Notes under the pieces: generated by a model
Told to the model about the DNA's origin: nothing
Seen by the model: only the letters and a program-made list of their open reading frames with translations
Databases searched by the model: none
Made by a program: the position numbers and the translations under genes
Shown here: positions 33,128-40,988 of the stretch, one piece after another
Layout: each line of letters starts with the position of its first letter
How positions within the stretch are numbered: the first letter of the stretch is position 1
NCBI RefSeq assembly: GCF_037948395.1
Contig: NZ_CP149940.1
Location: 3,472,001-3,536,000 of the forward strand
DNA: 64,000 nt
Direction of reading: 5' to 3'
Origin: Serratia nevei
GTDB taxonomy: Bacteria; Pseudomonadota; Gammaproteobacteria; Enterobacterales; Enterobacteriaceae

Positions 33128-33727
33128 TTACGCGTTGAGCAGAGTCAGCAGGCGCTCGCGCGCCATTCGTTGATTTACGGCGTTGGTGATCGCGCCGCTT
33201 TTGCGCGCCTCCTGCCATGCTTCCATAGAGCGGACGGCAGAATCAGCCGCCTGATAGGCCGGGTACGTCACAGGGCTGACGTCATACAGCCGGGAGAATT
33301 TGTGGATTTCGCGGATAACGACTCCTTCCTCATCCTCGTACCAGTGATCGCCATCACGAGCGACTTTGAACGCGAAGGAAGATTGATTAATGTCACCGCG
33401 TTTCATCGGCGCCAACACCAAATCACGAATGGTCTGTGTGTCCGGTGCGTCGATGTCGTAGTGCAATCCACGTGCATCCACGGAAACTTTTAGCGTTCCC
33501 GATGTACTGCGGCCTAAAATGAAATTGGGGTCATGGTTAAACAACCCGCGAACATCATCATTCAGCACGTCGTCAAATGAGCCAGGCTTAATGATTTCGC
33601 GAAAGCCCCAGAGTGGTTCGGAGCGAATGTTGAACACAGAGCCATAACCGATAATCCGCGTCGGCTGGTCTTCCTGCTGTTCAGCGCGCACCTCGCCGGT
33701 GTAACAGCGCATTTCTCTGTCACTCAT
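33128..33727 (-). CDS. Prohead protease, HK97 family (U35)
   Basis: A 199-aa protein from ATG at 33727, overlapping the portal gene end. It has GYGSVFNIRSEPLWGFRE and LFNHDPNFILGR (catalytic His region), FAFKVARDGDHWYEDEEG and the Ser-containing DVSPVTYPAYQAADSAVR segment. It cleaves the capsid delta domain during head maturation. Confidence 0.94.
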   Translation of the reverse strand: MSDREMRCYTGEVRAEQQEDQPTRIIGYGSVFNIRSEPLWGFREIIKPGSFDDVLNDDVRGLFNHDPNFILGRSTSGTLKVSVDARGLHYDIDAPDTQTIRDLVLAPMKRGDINQSSFAFKVARDGDHWYEDEEGVVIREIHKFSRLYDVSPVTYPAYQAADSAVRSMEAWQEARKSGAITNAVNQRMARERLLTLLNA

Positions 33728-34946
33728 CGGTCTTGTCCTCTTTGGTGTCATCGTTGAGTTTGAATTTCGTAGGATTTGCCGCGTTAACACTGACCAGCAT
33801 TTCATCCAACCCATCAACCGGGTTCATATCCTCGAAAGCTCGAGCCTCATTTCGGCTCATCCAGCCATCGGTGATCGCGTAGTGGTAGAACTGCGCGCGC
33901 TCCTGCGGTGTGCCTCGCATCAACCCAGCCAGGTTAAACCGCACATAAAAGCCTGCCGTCCGCTCCCCACGGGTAAACAGGCGTCGGTTCAGCTCCTGCT
34001 CCCAGTTAGCCACCCACGGCATGATCGTGTAACGGACAAACTGAATGGCTTGAGAGGTGATATTGCTGAAGGTGGCTTTTTCGAGGTCGTTAATCATGTG
34101 CGCTGGCACGTTGAATATTCCGGCTATCATCGATCGGTTCAGCTTCATCATGTCGATAAGCTGAGCATCGACCGGCGACACGGTAAGCGCCTGATAGTCC
34201 AATTCAGCAGGGAGTAAAAGCGTTTTGTTTTCCTGGCTTCGTAAAGCCTGCGCCGCTTTCTGCCAAACAGCCTTTAACCGCTTCCACCCTTCATCCCTTA
34301 TCTCACCCTTAACCGAAACGATACCCGCAGGTCTGGCGTTGCCACTGAAAAATGAACTGGTGTACTTCTGCCCGCTCATCCCCATACCAATCGTTTCGGC
34401 ATGCTGCATAATTGGGCTAAGGCCCATCTTCTGGTTATTACCCAATGCGCGAATGTGGATCATGTCGTCGGGGCTGACGGCAAAACTCCCCTCCTCGTTG
34501 TAAAGGCCGTATGTGTAGCGCCCTCCGGTTTTTAACAACGTGGTTTCCCACGGCATACAGGCTTCCAGCTCAGTTACCTCACCACGCCGGGAACGATGCA
34601 CACGGGTATAACCGTTACCCCAGCCTAAAACATGGCGTTGCTTCAATTCGCGCCATTTGTAACTGGTCTGCCAGTCGTTTGGCTCGTCGTGAACCAAATA
34701 GAAAACAGGATGGTCGCGAGCGGGTGTAACGGTATTTCCATCCTTTCGCATAACGTGAAGCGGCATCTGCGCAACGTTTGAGGCCAGCACATAAATGCAG
34801 GAATAAACCGCCGCCAACTTCATTGCCGTTTCAGGGCTGACATATACATCAGAGTTGAAAATACCGTCAGTTTCGGCCATTTCTGCGGTGATCGGGTTTG
34901 CCGGATTCTCCAGCGGTTCATTACGGAATAGCGCGTCAAGTATCAC
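33720..34946 (-). CDS. Portal protein (HK97 gp3-like)
   Basis: A 408-aa protein. GTG at 34946 is chosen because AGGAGGGGG lies directly upstream; longer readings run through the preceding small gene. Features: AAVYSCIYVLASNVAQMPLHV, ARDHPVFYLVHDEPNDWQT, FFSGNARPAGIVSV and ITSQAIQFVRYTIMPWVANW. The dodecameric portal is the DNA entry point and terminase dock. It overlaps the protease start. Confidence 0.94.
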   Translation of the reverse strand: MILDALFRNEPLENPANPITAEMAETDGIFNSDVYVSPETAMKLAAVYSCIYVLASNVAQMPLHVMRKDGNTVTPARDHPVFYLVHDEPNDWQTSYKWRELKQRHVLGWGNGYTRVHRSRRGEVTELEACMPWETTLLKTGGRYTYGLYNEEGSFAVSPDDMIHIRALGNNQKMGLSPIMQHAETIGMGMSGQKYTSSFFSGNARPAGIVSVKGEIRDEGWKRLKAVWQKAAQALRSQENKTLLLPAELDYQALTVSPVDAQLIDMMKLNRSMIAGIFNVPAHMINDLEKATFSNITSQAIQFVRYTIMPWVANWEQELNRRLFTRGERTAGFYVRFNLAGLMRGTPQERAQFYHYAITDGWMSRNEARAFEDMNPVDGLDEMLVSVNAANPTKFKLNDDTKEDKTDE

Positions 34947-35098
34947 GTTTTCCCCCTCCTGGCGGCGATAAGCGCAAATACCAACAGAGCAGCTCCGGCA
35001 GACTGTAAAGCGGTTGCCGTGCCAAATTGCAGGTAAATCCCGCCCACCAGCAGGCCGAGGCCAGTCAGCCCGATAGCATCGATAATCAGTGTTTTCAT
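34943..35098 (-). CDS. Small two-helix membrane protein between terminase and portal
   Basis: A 51-aa protein: MKTLIIDAIGLTGLGLLVGG, then IYLQFGTATALQSAGAALLV, then FALIAARRGKT. Two hydrophobic helices and a basic tail. The ATG overlaps the terminase stop (ATGA) and its own TGA overlaps the portal GTG, so it is almost certainly translated. Small membrane proteins at this position are seen in other HK97-type head operons, but their function is not known to me. Confidence 0.75.
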   Translation of the reverse strand: MKTLIIDAIGLTGLGLLVGGIYLQFGTATALQSAGAALLVFALIAARRGKT

Positions 35099-36825
35099 AG
35101 GAATACCAGGTCTTCGTCCGGATCGAGAGTCGAGAGGAAATCACGCGGCTCATTCAGCAATGCACGTCCTAATCCCATCATCAGAGAAACAGCACCATCT
35201 ATTTTGTTGCCATCCCCTTCTTTAATAGGTCGAACAATGTCATCACTGCCAGGTGGGTTTTTACCCACGACGTTTGAAATGCACCACGTCATCAGCGGAT
35301 TTCCATCATGATGGAATCGCCCGGAAGCTAATGCAGCCTCGATTTCACGCATAGGGTCACTCATGTTCGTGAAGTTTTGCGTAATTGTAATTGGCTCCAA
35401 ACCTTCATCAGCCAACATGTGAGAAAGGCTGGTTGCGCCATAGGGGTCAATCGGACATGTCGCTATTTTCACGGTTTCCCGCAACTTCAAAATAGTCTCA
35501 AAAATGACGCGATAATCTACCTCAGCACCGTCTGTAGGGATCAACACGTTCTGATTTACAAACGATTGATAACGCTCCGCCACATTCTTTAACGCTGGGT
35601 CTGTGGAGTACACCGTATCTTCTGGAACCCAGAACATAGGGCTGACACAGTAATAATGGCTCACACCGTTAATATCGCGGCGGAAAACAGGAACTACGGC
35701 GTTAAGGTCAAGTTTGGATGCAAGGTCAATCCCCAAATAGCATTCATCATCAGAGAAGTCAGATAGCTTGAGACTTTTATCTGCCGCACCCATCCATTTT
35801 TGCAGATTGTAATAAGCAGTTTTAGAACTCACCCACTTATTAAAGTGCTTTGTAAGTATTTTGTTTGTCTGACTTGGCGTAGACATAGCAAGTAATTGCT
35901 TGCTTTTTAAATACCCTTCTTTTAGTGAAACGCCATAATTAGGATTGGCCTTTATTAAAGCTTCTGGCTTTGTCCAGTCATCGTCATCATCAATCGTATA
36001 AATAATACCGAATATGGACTCATTCTCTCCGCCTTCTCTTATACGCTTGAGAATTTCAACAACCTGCGCCCGTTTTTCGTAACATGGGGACGATATATCA
36101 AAACCGGCAGTCGTAATGATTAATGTCATGGGCTGTTCACGTGCGCCCATACCGGTTGTCATTGTCGTGTACAGCGCATCAGTATCATGCTCATGATATT
36201 CATCAATGATCGCACATGATGGGGAGTCACCATCGCCGGGGTCGCCAATAACAGGGACGAAAATTGAACCGTCCGGGCGCGTCATCTTTTTTGCCCAAGG
36301 CTTGATACTGAATTTATTCCGCATCGCCGGTAGTTTTTTTACCATTGCCAGCGCGGGAGCAAACACTTTCCATGCCTGCTTTTCTGTTGTCGCGCCGCAG
36401 TAAACTTCCGCTGCGTACTCACCATCAGCACAGAACATGTAATTACCGACCGCTGCGGCAATTGCGGACTTACCGTTCTTTCGAGGAACCTCGATATAGA
36501 TTTCAGTGAATCGACGAAAGCCGTTGTCTTTGCGTACCCAGCCAAATGGCACACCTAACGCGAACTTTTGCCACGGTTCAAACTCAATACGCAGTTTCCG
36601 ACGCGCCCACTCACCACTGGTGTGAGGCATTTTTTGCGAGAACCGGAGAAATCGTTCGGCCTTGTTTTTGTCGAAGCGGTAAGGCCACCGCTGATCTTTA
36701 GCGCGCTCCAGGTCATCAAGGTGTCGCTGGCAAGCGAGGATGGTTAACTGACAAGCCAGAATCTTCCCGCCAACAACGTCCCGCGCATATTGGTTCGCTG
36801 CATTGACGTTCGGATATGTAGCCAT
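35095..36825 (-). CDS. Terminase large subunit
   Basis: A 576-aa protein. Walker A is PRKNGKS (residues 114-120) and Walker B is CAIIDEYHEH with Asp-Glu at 208-209; the coupling motif follows near TLIITTAGFD. The nuclease domain begins near ECYLGIDLASKLDLNAVV (RNase H-like Asp). It belongs to the HK97/Terminase_1 family used with P27 small subunits, often cos-type packaging. The ATG at 36825 shares one base with the small-subunit stop. Confidence 0.95.
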   Translation of the reverse strand: MATYPNVNAANQYARDVVGGKILACQLTILACQRHLDDLERAKDQRWPYRFDKNKAERFLRFSQKMPHTSGEWARRKLRIEFEPWQKFALGVPFGWVRKDNGFRRFTEIYIEVPRKNGKSAIAAAVGNYMFCADGEYAAEVYCGATTEKQAWKVFAPALAMVKKLPAMRNKFSIKPWAKKMTRPDGSIFVPVIGDPGDGDSPSCAIIDEYHEHDTDALYTTMTTGMGAREQPMTLIITTAGFDISSPCYEKRAQVVEILKRIREGGENESIFGIIYTIDDDDDWTKPEALIKANPNYGVSLKEGYLKSKQLLAMSTPSQTNKILTKHFNKWVSSKTAYYNLQKWMGAADKSLKLSDFSDDECYLGIDLASKLDLNAVVPVFRRDINGVSHYYCVSPMFWVPEDTVYSTDPALKNVAERYQSFVNQNVLIPTDGAEVDYRVIFETILKLRETVKIATCPIDPYGATSLSHMLADEGLEPITITQNFTNMSDPMREIEAALASGRFHHDGNPLMTWCISNVVGKNPPGSDDIVRPIKEGDGNKIDGAVSLMMGLGRALLNEPRDFLSTLDPDEDLVFL

Positions 36826-37262
36826 CAATCAAACTCATCAAATTCGTTCCCTTCATCGTCCGGGTCGTTTTTGCCGCTCGTCATTCGAATACGGCTTAGC
36901 GGGTCTAACCCAAGGAGTGAACCCAGACGGGCGATTTGCGAAACAGAGTCGTTTCTCACATTAACAGCGGGGTGTTTTTTCTCACCGCCCATTTCGCTTG
37001 ATACTGTCAGGCCGTCTTTCGCAATAACGTTTTCAGCCTCAACCATCAAATGAAACGCATTGCAGTACGCTAAAAGGATCGGCGCGTCCTCCAGCTCAAA
37101 GACTCCGCGCTCAATTAAAATCTTGCTCTGCGTTTTCCAGAGACGAATTGCGATATCCCCCATCAGCTCTGACGGTGGCGCAATCCTTGTTAATTTGCTC
37201 TTCCTGCCGACGGGTAAATTGGGTTTACGTCCGGCACCGGAAGAACGCACAACTGCTGACAT
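36825..37262 (-). CDS. Terminase small subunit, P27 family
   Basis: A 145-aa protein (KLTRIAPPSELMGDIAIRLW, FELEDAPILLAYCNAFHLM, GSLLGLDPLSRIRM, acidic C-terminus). The LGLDP-SR motif is typical of the P27 family. It recognises the packaging site, expected in the 118-bp AT-rich gap upstream (37263-37380) or close to the HNH gene. Confidence 0.9.
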   Translation of the reverse strand: MSAVVRSSGAGRKPNLPVGRKSKLTRIAPPSELMGDIAIRLWKTQSKILIERGVFELEDAPILLAYCNAFHLMVEAENVIAKDGLTVSSEMGGEKKHPAVNVRNDSVSQIARLGSLLGLDPLSRIRMTSGKNDPDDEGNEFDEFD

Positions 37263-37380
37263 AAAACCCCCTGATTAATAGGTCAAACCTTCCGGAAAAA
37301 AATTCCTTATTTTGGGCGCGTAAAAATTTGACGGGGCGGGCAGTACGGAAGATGAAAGGTTGTAGAGATTTTACCTCCCC
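37263..37380. other. Non-coding gap before terminase small subunit; candidate cos region
   Basis: This 118-bp gap separates the HNH nuclease gene from the terminase genes. In HK97-type phages with HNH partners the cos site lies here. It contains CTTCCGGAAAAAAATTCC, a run of A and a GC-rich GACGGGGCGGGC. No clear palindrome or defined cos could be named. Confidence 0.3.
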
Positions 37381-37737
37381 CTACCGCCCTGAGAGGCGCT
37401 CACGCGCCGTCTTTGCCTCATGACATGGGGTGCATAGGCTTTGGAGGTTGTCGTCGCTATCGCGGCCACCGTGCGCTGTAGGCACTATGTGGTCAACGCA
37501 TGTTGCTTCTGTTATGACGCCTCTTCTCAAACATTCTTGGCACAAGCCTTTATCACGCTTCAGAATGCGCAGCCGGAGATGCTCCCACTTGCTCCCATAT
37601 CCGCGCTGATGCCTGCTCTGTCCGGGTTTGTAGTTGCGCCATCCTTCCCCTTGATGCTCGCTGCAATATCCGCTGCGATCTGTCGTGGTGTTTCGGCATC
37701 CGCGCTTGCGACATGCCTTAGGTGTTTTCGGTGGCAT
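37381..37737 (-). CDS. HNH endonuclease (packaging-associated)
   Basis: A 118-aa protein with zinc-binding cysteines (CRKRGCRN, YCSEHQG) and the HNH core (CQECLRRG, CVDHIVPTAHGG, NLQSLCTPCHEAKT). Located immediately before terminase, as HK97 gp74, where the HNH protein stimulates cos cleavage by the terminase. Two CxxC pairs and D-H-I-V-P are intact, so it should be active. Confidence 0.92.
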   Translation of the reverse strand: MPPKTPKACRKRGCRNTTTDRSGYCSEHQGEGWRNYKPGQSRHQRGYGSKWEHLRLRILKRDKGLCQECLRRGVITEATCVDHIVPTAHGGRDSDDNLQSLCTPCHEAKTARERLSGR

Positions 37738-37738
37738 G

Positions 37739-38029
37739 CTATCTCCCGGCGCTCTGCGCCCACTTGATTAACGCCTCCATGCGTGAGGCGCATACCTTCA
37801 TTTCGCCTTGCTTGGCGTGCAGCGCTGTCACTGCATCACCGAACGTTGTACCGGTGAACGGCGCGTCATCGCACTGTTGCAGCAGCACCGCTGGCGGCAG
37901 GACGTAAATCATCTGCGTGCTCTGCGGCTTTGGCCTGTCCGCGCAGGATGTTGAGAGCAGCACCAGGCAGAGGCTTGTTGCTACAGCCGCTCGCGTCCAG
38001 AGCCTCGCGCAACGCTTTGTTTTCTGCAT
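37739..38029 (-). CDS. Rz1-like outer-membrane spanin lipoprotein
   Basis: A 96-aa lipoprotein whose first half lies inside the Rz gene in another frame. Residues 1-28 are a signal with basic start and lipobox LLSTSC, Cys29 the acylation site. The mature part contains PPAVLLQQCDDAPFTGTTFGDAV, the characteristic P2 LysC-like segment. It joins the inner-membrane spanin to fuse membranes in the last step of lysis. Confidence 0.88.
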   Translation of the reverse strand: MQKTKRCARLWTRAAVATSLCLVLLSTSCADRPKPQSTQMIYVLPPAVLLQQCDDAPFTGTTFGDAVTALHAKQGEMKVCASRMEALIKWAQSAGR

Positions 38030-38285
38030 CAGCCTTCCCTCTCAGTTTCCGCTCTTTTTCCAACTGCGCGGCGCTCGCTTGCCTGTCAGCGTCAGAAGCC
38101 TGTTTCATCGCCACCAGAGCCGCGTCTTTGGTGTCCAGCTTTTCTACCAGCGCGCCGTTGTCCCTTTTGGATTTATCCAGGTCATCGCGCAGAGAAAGCG
38201 TGTAGAGCACCAGCACAGCGGCCAGCAGCGCCACCAGCAGAGGCCACGCTTTGATGATTACATCCCACCACCAGCGCCAGCTCAT
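37866..38285 (-). CDS. Rz-like inner-membrane spanin (LysB-type)
   Basis: A 139-aa protein from ATG at 38285. It has one N-terminal membrane helix (about residues 12-28, PLLVALLAAVLVLYTLSL) and a long charged coiled coil (AQLEKERKLRGKADAENKAL). It overlaps the endolysin stop. Rz1 is nested in its 3' half. Together they form the spanin complex. Confidence 0.88.
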   Translation of the reverse strand: MSWRWWWDVIIKAWPLLVALLAAVLVLYTLSLRDDLDKSKRDNGALVEKLDTKDAALVAMKQASDADRQASAAQLEKERKLRGKADAENKALREALDASGCSNKPLPGAALNILRGQAKAAEHADDLRPAASGAAATVR

Positions 38286-38908
38286 AACAGCACCTTGCAA
38301 GCACGCTCGAAGCGTTCGCGTCTGTCTTGCAGGCCGTTTGTCCCGCCGTTAATGCGCCGCGTGGTCAACTCAACATCACCAACGTTGCGACCACAGTCGT
38401 TAACTTTCCAGTACCAGCCAGCTGAACGCATTCCGTTCAGGTCTTGTTCCAGCAGTTCTGGATGACCAACCAGGTCAAGCTTCAGCGCCGGGCCGCAAGC
38501 CATGTAGTTTTTCAGGCCGGTCGTTTGCATAGGCCCGCGTCCGCGATACTTCCAACCATCCCCGCTGGCGCTGTTACCCATTCGTCCGCCGTAGACCAGA
38601 TTGGCAATAGCTTCCTGCTTGGCTGGCTGCTGAGCTGTACGCCCCAACATCCGGCACTGATAGTCAGTCAACCGCTTGGCTTTCGATTTAGGGCCGAATG
38701 TAGCGATCAGGCCATCAACGCTGTAGTTGAATGATTCGACCTTGGCCGTGAAGCCGTTCGACTCATGGCCGATTTGCGCGATAAACATCGCCTGCTCTAA
38801 CGGCTTGTTGATGCCGAATTCTGCAAACGTTACGAGCAGATGCGGATACCAGCGCGCAGCTAACCCGGCGCTGATACCTGCCGCCCGTTGAAAGTCGTTT
38901 TGTGTCAT
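38282..38908 (-). CDS. Endolysin, GH19 (chitinase-like) muramidase
   Basis: A 208-aa protein. Catalytic Glu49 lies in FIAQIGHESNGF, with a second Glu near 58 (KVESFNYS), followed by GDGWKYRGRGPMQTTGLKNY and ELTTRRINGGTNGLQDR, all typical of GH19 phage lysozymes. There is no signal peptide, so export needs the holin. It lies between the two holin-like genes and Rz. Confidence 0.94.
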   Translation of the reverse strand: MTQNDFQRAAGISAGLAARWYPHLLVTFAEFGINKPLEQAMFIAQIGHESNGFTAKVESFNYSVDGLIATFGPKSKAKRLTDYQCRMLGRTAQQPAKQEAIANLVYGGRMGNSASGDGWKYRGRGPMQTTGLKNYMACGPALKLDLVGHPELLEQDLNGMRSAGWYWKVNDCGRNVGDVELTTRRINGGTNGLQDRRERFERACKVLL

Positions 38909-38912
38909 AGGT

Positions 38913-39191
38913 CTATCTCAAGAAAGGTTTAGCCAGGTGCATGACATTGCCGCGTGCCGCCAGCACCGTGACGCAAAACGCGATATTGATGAATGTCTCC
39001 GACCAATCTGCGCAAACGTACTCACCGGTCAGGATGCGGATTGGTACGGACGCCGCCGCGATAATGAGGAAATAAGCCGCCCATGCGGCTAATGGCCGAT
39101 GAGTGCCACCAGCCCTGCGAAATGTCATCAGACGCAACGCGATAGCCGTGCAGGCCACCGCATTCACAATCAAGATAATTTCACTGGCCAT
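38913..39191 (-). CDS. Small membrane protein, probable holin or antiholin (three helices)
   Basis: A 92-aa protein from ATG at 39191, 4 bp before the endolysin start. Three hydrophobic segments (IILIVNAVACTAIALRL, WAAYFLIIAAASVPIRI, TFINIAFCVTVLAAR) separated by basic loops. It matches a common enterobacterial prophage holin family in this position. Which of the two adjacent membrane proteins is the killer holin and which the regulator cannot be told. Confidence 0.78.
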   Translation of the reverse strand: MASEIILIVNAVACTAIALRLMTFRRAGGTHRPLAAWAAYFLIIAAASVPIRILTGEYVCADWSETFINIAFCVTVLAARGNVMHLAKPFLR

Positions 39192-39567
39192 CACCACTAC
39201 CTCCCCGCAGCCGCTTAAACCACTGCCCCGGATTTTCCGACTGCTTGCTGATGTACATGAAGATGCGAACCGCCACAGCAGCAGCAACTACAGCACCCAG
39301 CGGCCTTTCAGCGTGAATAGCATCCGGGGTCAGGTAGTTGATGGCGTCAGTGACGAACCCAGCCGCCAGCGTGCCAATCATGAACGATGCCAGGAACGAC
39401 GCCAGACGATGCCAGATTGAAAGATCAGCTGCCGACAGGACATAAATCACAGCACCAGCGAAAGCACCGATGATTACGCCCGTATCTGCTCCCGCCACCA
39501 GCCCAGCAATAGTGATACCGCCAATCATGTAAGTCCCTGCGGCGGTACTGGTTACCGGTTCGGACAT
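39181..39567 (-). CDS. Holin-like membrane protein
   Basis: A 128-aa protein with four hydrophobic segments (GTYMIGGITIAGLVAG, GVIIGAFAGAVIYVLSA, LASFLASFMIGTLAAG, LGAVVAAAVAVRIFMYI) and a polar basic C-terminus (WFKRLRGGSGDGQ). It is first in the lysis cassette and overlaps the next small membrane gene by 11 bases. It fits a P2-gpY-type or related phage holin. Confidence 0.78.
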   Translation of the reverse strand: MSEPVTSTAAGTYMIGGITIAGLVAGADTGVIIGAFAGAVIYVLSAADLSIWHRLASFLASFMIGTLAAGFVTDAINYLTPDAIHAERPLGAVVAAAVAVRIFMYISKQSENPGQWFKRLRGGSGDGQ

Positions 39568-39640
39568 GAGTTATCTCCTGTGTTAGCTCAGCCGATGCCG
39601 GGCGTTAGATGCAAAAAGCCCCAGCAGATGCCGAGGCAGT

Positions 39641-40669
39641 TCAGTTTTCCGGGAATATCTCCCGTTGTGTTTGTTCGAACCGTTCAGACTCCATCTCTAC
39701 ACCAAGACCGATACGGCCCAGCTTGATAGCTGCCTTGATGGTTGAGCCAGAACCCATGAAGAAGTCGGCCACCACGTCACCGGGGCGGCTACTGGCGCTG
39801 ATGATGTGCTCCATCATTTCGGCGGGCTTTTCACAGGGGTGCTTGCCAGGGTAGAAGGCAACCGGCGGATAGTGCCAAACGTCAGTGTAGGGAACCGCTG
39901 CCGTTACCGTGAAAGGGCGGCGGAGCGATCGGTATTCCTGGCACAATTCCAAATATTCGCGGTTCAGCGTCCGGTATTCTCGCACCAGCTCATGATGGGG
40001 CCGATTCAATCCACCAGCCTGCTGCCGCTCTTTTGCGATGCGGTCAAATAACGCCTGGAGCGCCTGATACTGCTTTTCGCTTGGCAACTGCCATTGGCTC
40101 TCAGAGAACCAGTGGCTGCACATCTGCGTTTTTGTTGCCGCGTTGATTTCCTTCGCTGACACGCCGAGGGATTGCCGGGCCGTTCTGAAATAATCGATCA
40201 GCGGTTTAAAGACGTTTTGCTTCAGTTCTCCACACTTCGCGGCGAAGCCGTCTACCTTCGGTTGTAGAGGCCCGGCATAGTGACCGGCGAAAATGATCCG
40301 CTCAGTCGATGGGAAGAAAGCCCGTAGCCCTTCTTTGTGCTGTCGCTTCCAAGCCCCCGAGGGTTTAGCCCACACGATATGGCTCAGCACGTCGAAACGT
40401 TGACGCACCAGCAGCTCAGTATCGGACGCCAACCGGCTACCGCAGAACATGTAAAGGCTACCGTTCGGTTTCAGCACCCGCCAGAATTCCACCAGCAACG
40501 CATCCAGCCAGGCGAGATACTCGGCCTCGTTCTTCCACTGGTTATCCCAATCGCAAGATTTAACCCGGAAATAAGGCGGGTCAGTCGCTATCAGGTCTAC
40601 GGAGTTGTCCGGCAGGGTTTTGATAAACGCTGTTGTGTCAGCGTTGATAAGACGTGTTTCTGAAATCAT
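39641..40669 (-). CDS. DNA methyltransferase, beta-class (probable N6-adenine)
   Basis: A 342-aa enzyme from ATG at 40669. The catalytic motif DPPY is at residues 30-33 and the SAM-binding FMGSGST lies at 304-310; this order makes it a beta-class enzyme, usually N6-adenine. A large insert occurs between (about 130-260), which should hold the target-recognition domain. No restriction gene accompanies it. Probable role: protect phage DNA from host restriction or regulate transcription. It is the first gene behind the late promoter and terminator. Confidence 0.9.
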   Translation of the reverse strand: MISETRLINADTTAFIKTLPDNSVDLIATDPPYFRVKSCDWDNQWKNEAEYLAWLDALLVEFWRVLKPNGSLYMFCGSRLASDTELLVRQRFDVLSHIVWAKPSGAWKRQHKEGLRAFFPSTERIIFAGHYAGPLQPKVDGFAAKCGELKQNVFKPLIDYFRTARQSLGVSAKEINAATKTQMCSHWFSESQWQLPSEKQYQALQALFDRIAKERQQAGGLNRPHHELVREYRTLNREYLELCQEYRSLRRPFTVTAAVPYTDVWHYPPVAFYPGKHPCEKPAEMMEHIISASSRPGDVVADFFMGSGSTIKAAIKLGRIGLGVEMESERFEQTQREIFPEN

Positions 40670-40889
40670 AAGCGCCCTTAGTTGATACGCTCGTCCTGCT
40701 GTTCGCAGCACGGGCAAAGGTTCGCTTGTGACCATTGACATGAGCACCTGGCGGACGGGGTGTTACCTCACCCTATCCGCCGCCCACTTCACAAACATTA
40801 AGGCGAAGCCCCATTACCCCGCTGCCGACACACCCCCTCAGTTGGGACACCGGTTAATGTTGGATGAGGCTTCGCTTTAATTTTTCCAT

Positions 40890-40912
40890 AAAAAAACCCG
40901 CTCAAGGCGGGT
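40890..40912 (-). terminator. Intrinsic terminator tR'-like, just after the late promoter
   Basis: On the minus strand ACCCGC-CTTGA-GCGGGT followed by seven T (40890-40896). It lies about 50-70 bases downstream of the promoter at 40961-40988 and before all late genes, so transcripts need antitermination to reach the lysis and head genes. Confidence 0.85.
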
Positions 40913-40960
40913 CATTTTGTTGCATCGCTTGATGGTACAGCTTCGCGAAAGCATACCTGT

Positions 40961-40988
40961 ATTATGCAGTTTCTTTGGCTATTTTCAA
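40961..40988 (-). promoter_or_regulatory. Putative late promoter pR'
   Basis: On the minus strand TTGAAA (40988-40983), 16 bases, CATAAT (40966-40961). It overlaps the last codons of the DUF1133 gene, as lambda pR' lies just after Q. It drives a short leader that ends at the terminator 40890-40912. The gap from there to the methyltransferase (40670-40889) has no gene; it contains inverted repeats (GGCGGA/TCCGCC near 40750-40780; AAGGCGAAGCC/GGCTTCGC around 40800-40876). Confidence 0.65.

Noticed and set aside
40740..40880. Inverted repeats between the late terminator and the methyltransferase gene as a tRNA or small RNA gene
   Set aside because: No cloverleaf, T-loop or promoter-terminator pair could be assembled. 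They are mentioned only as repeats in the gap.
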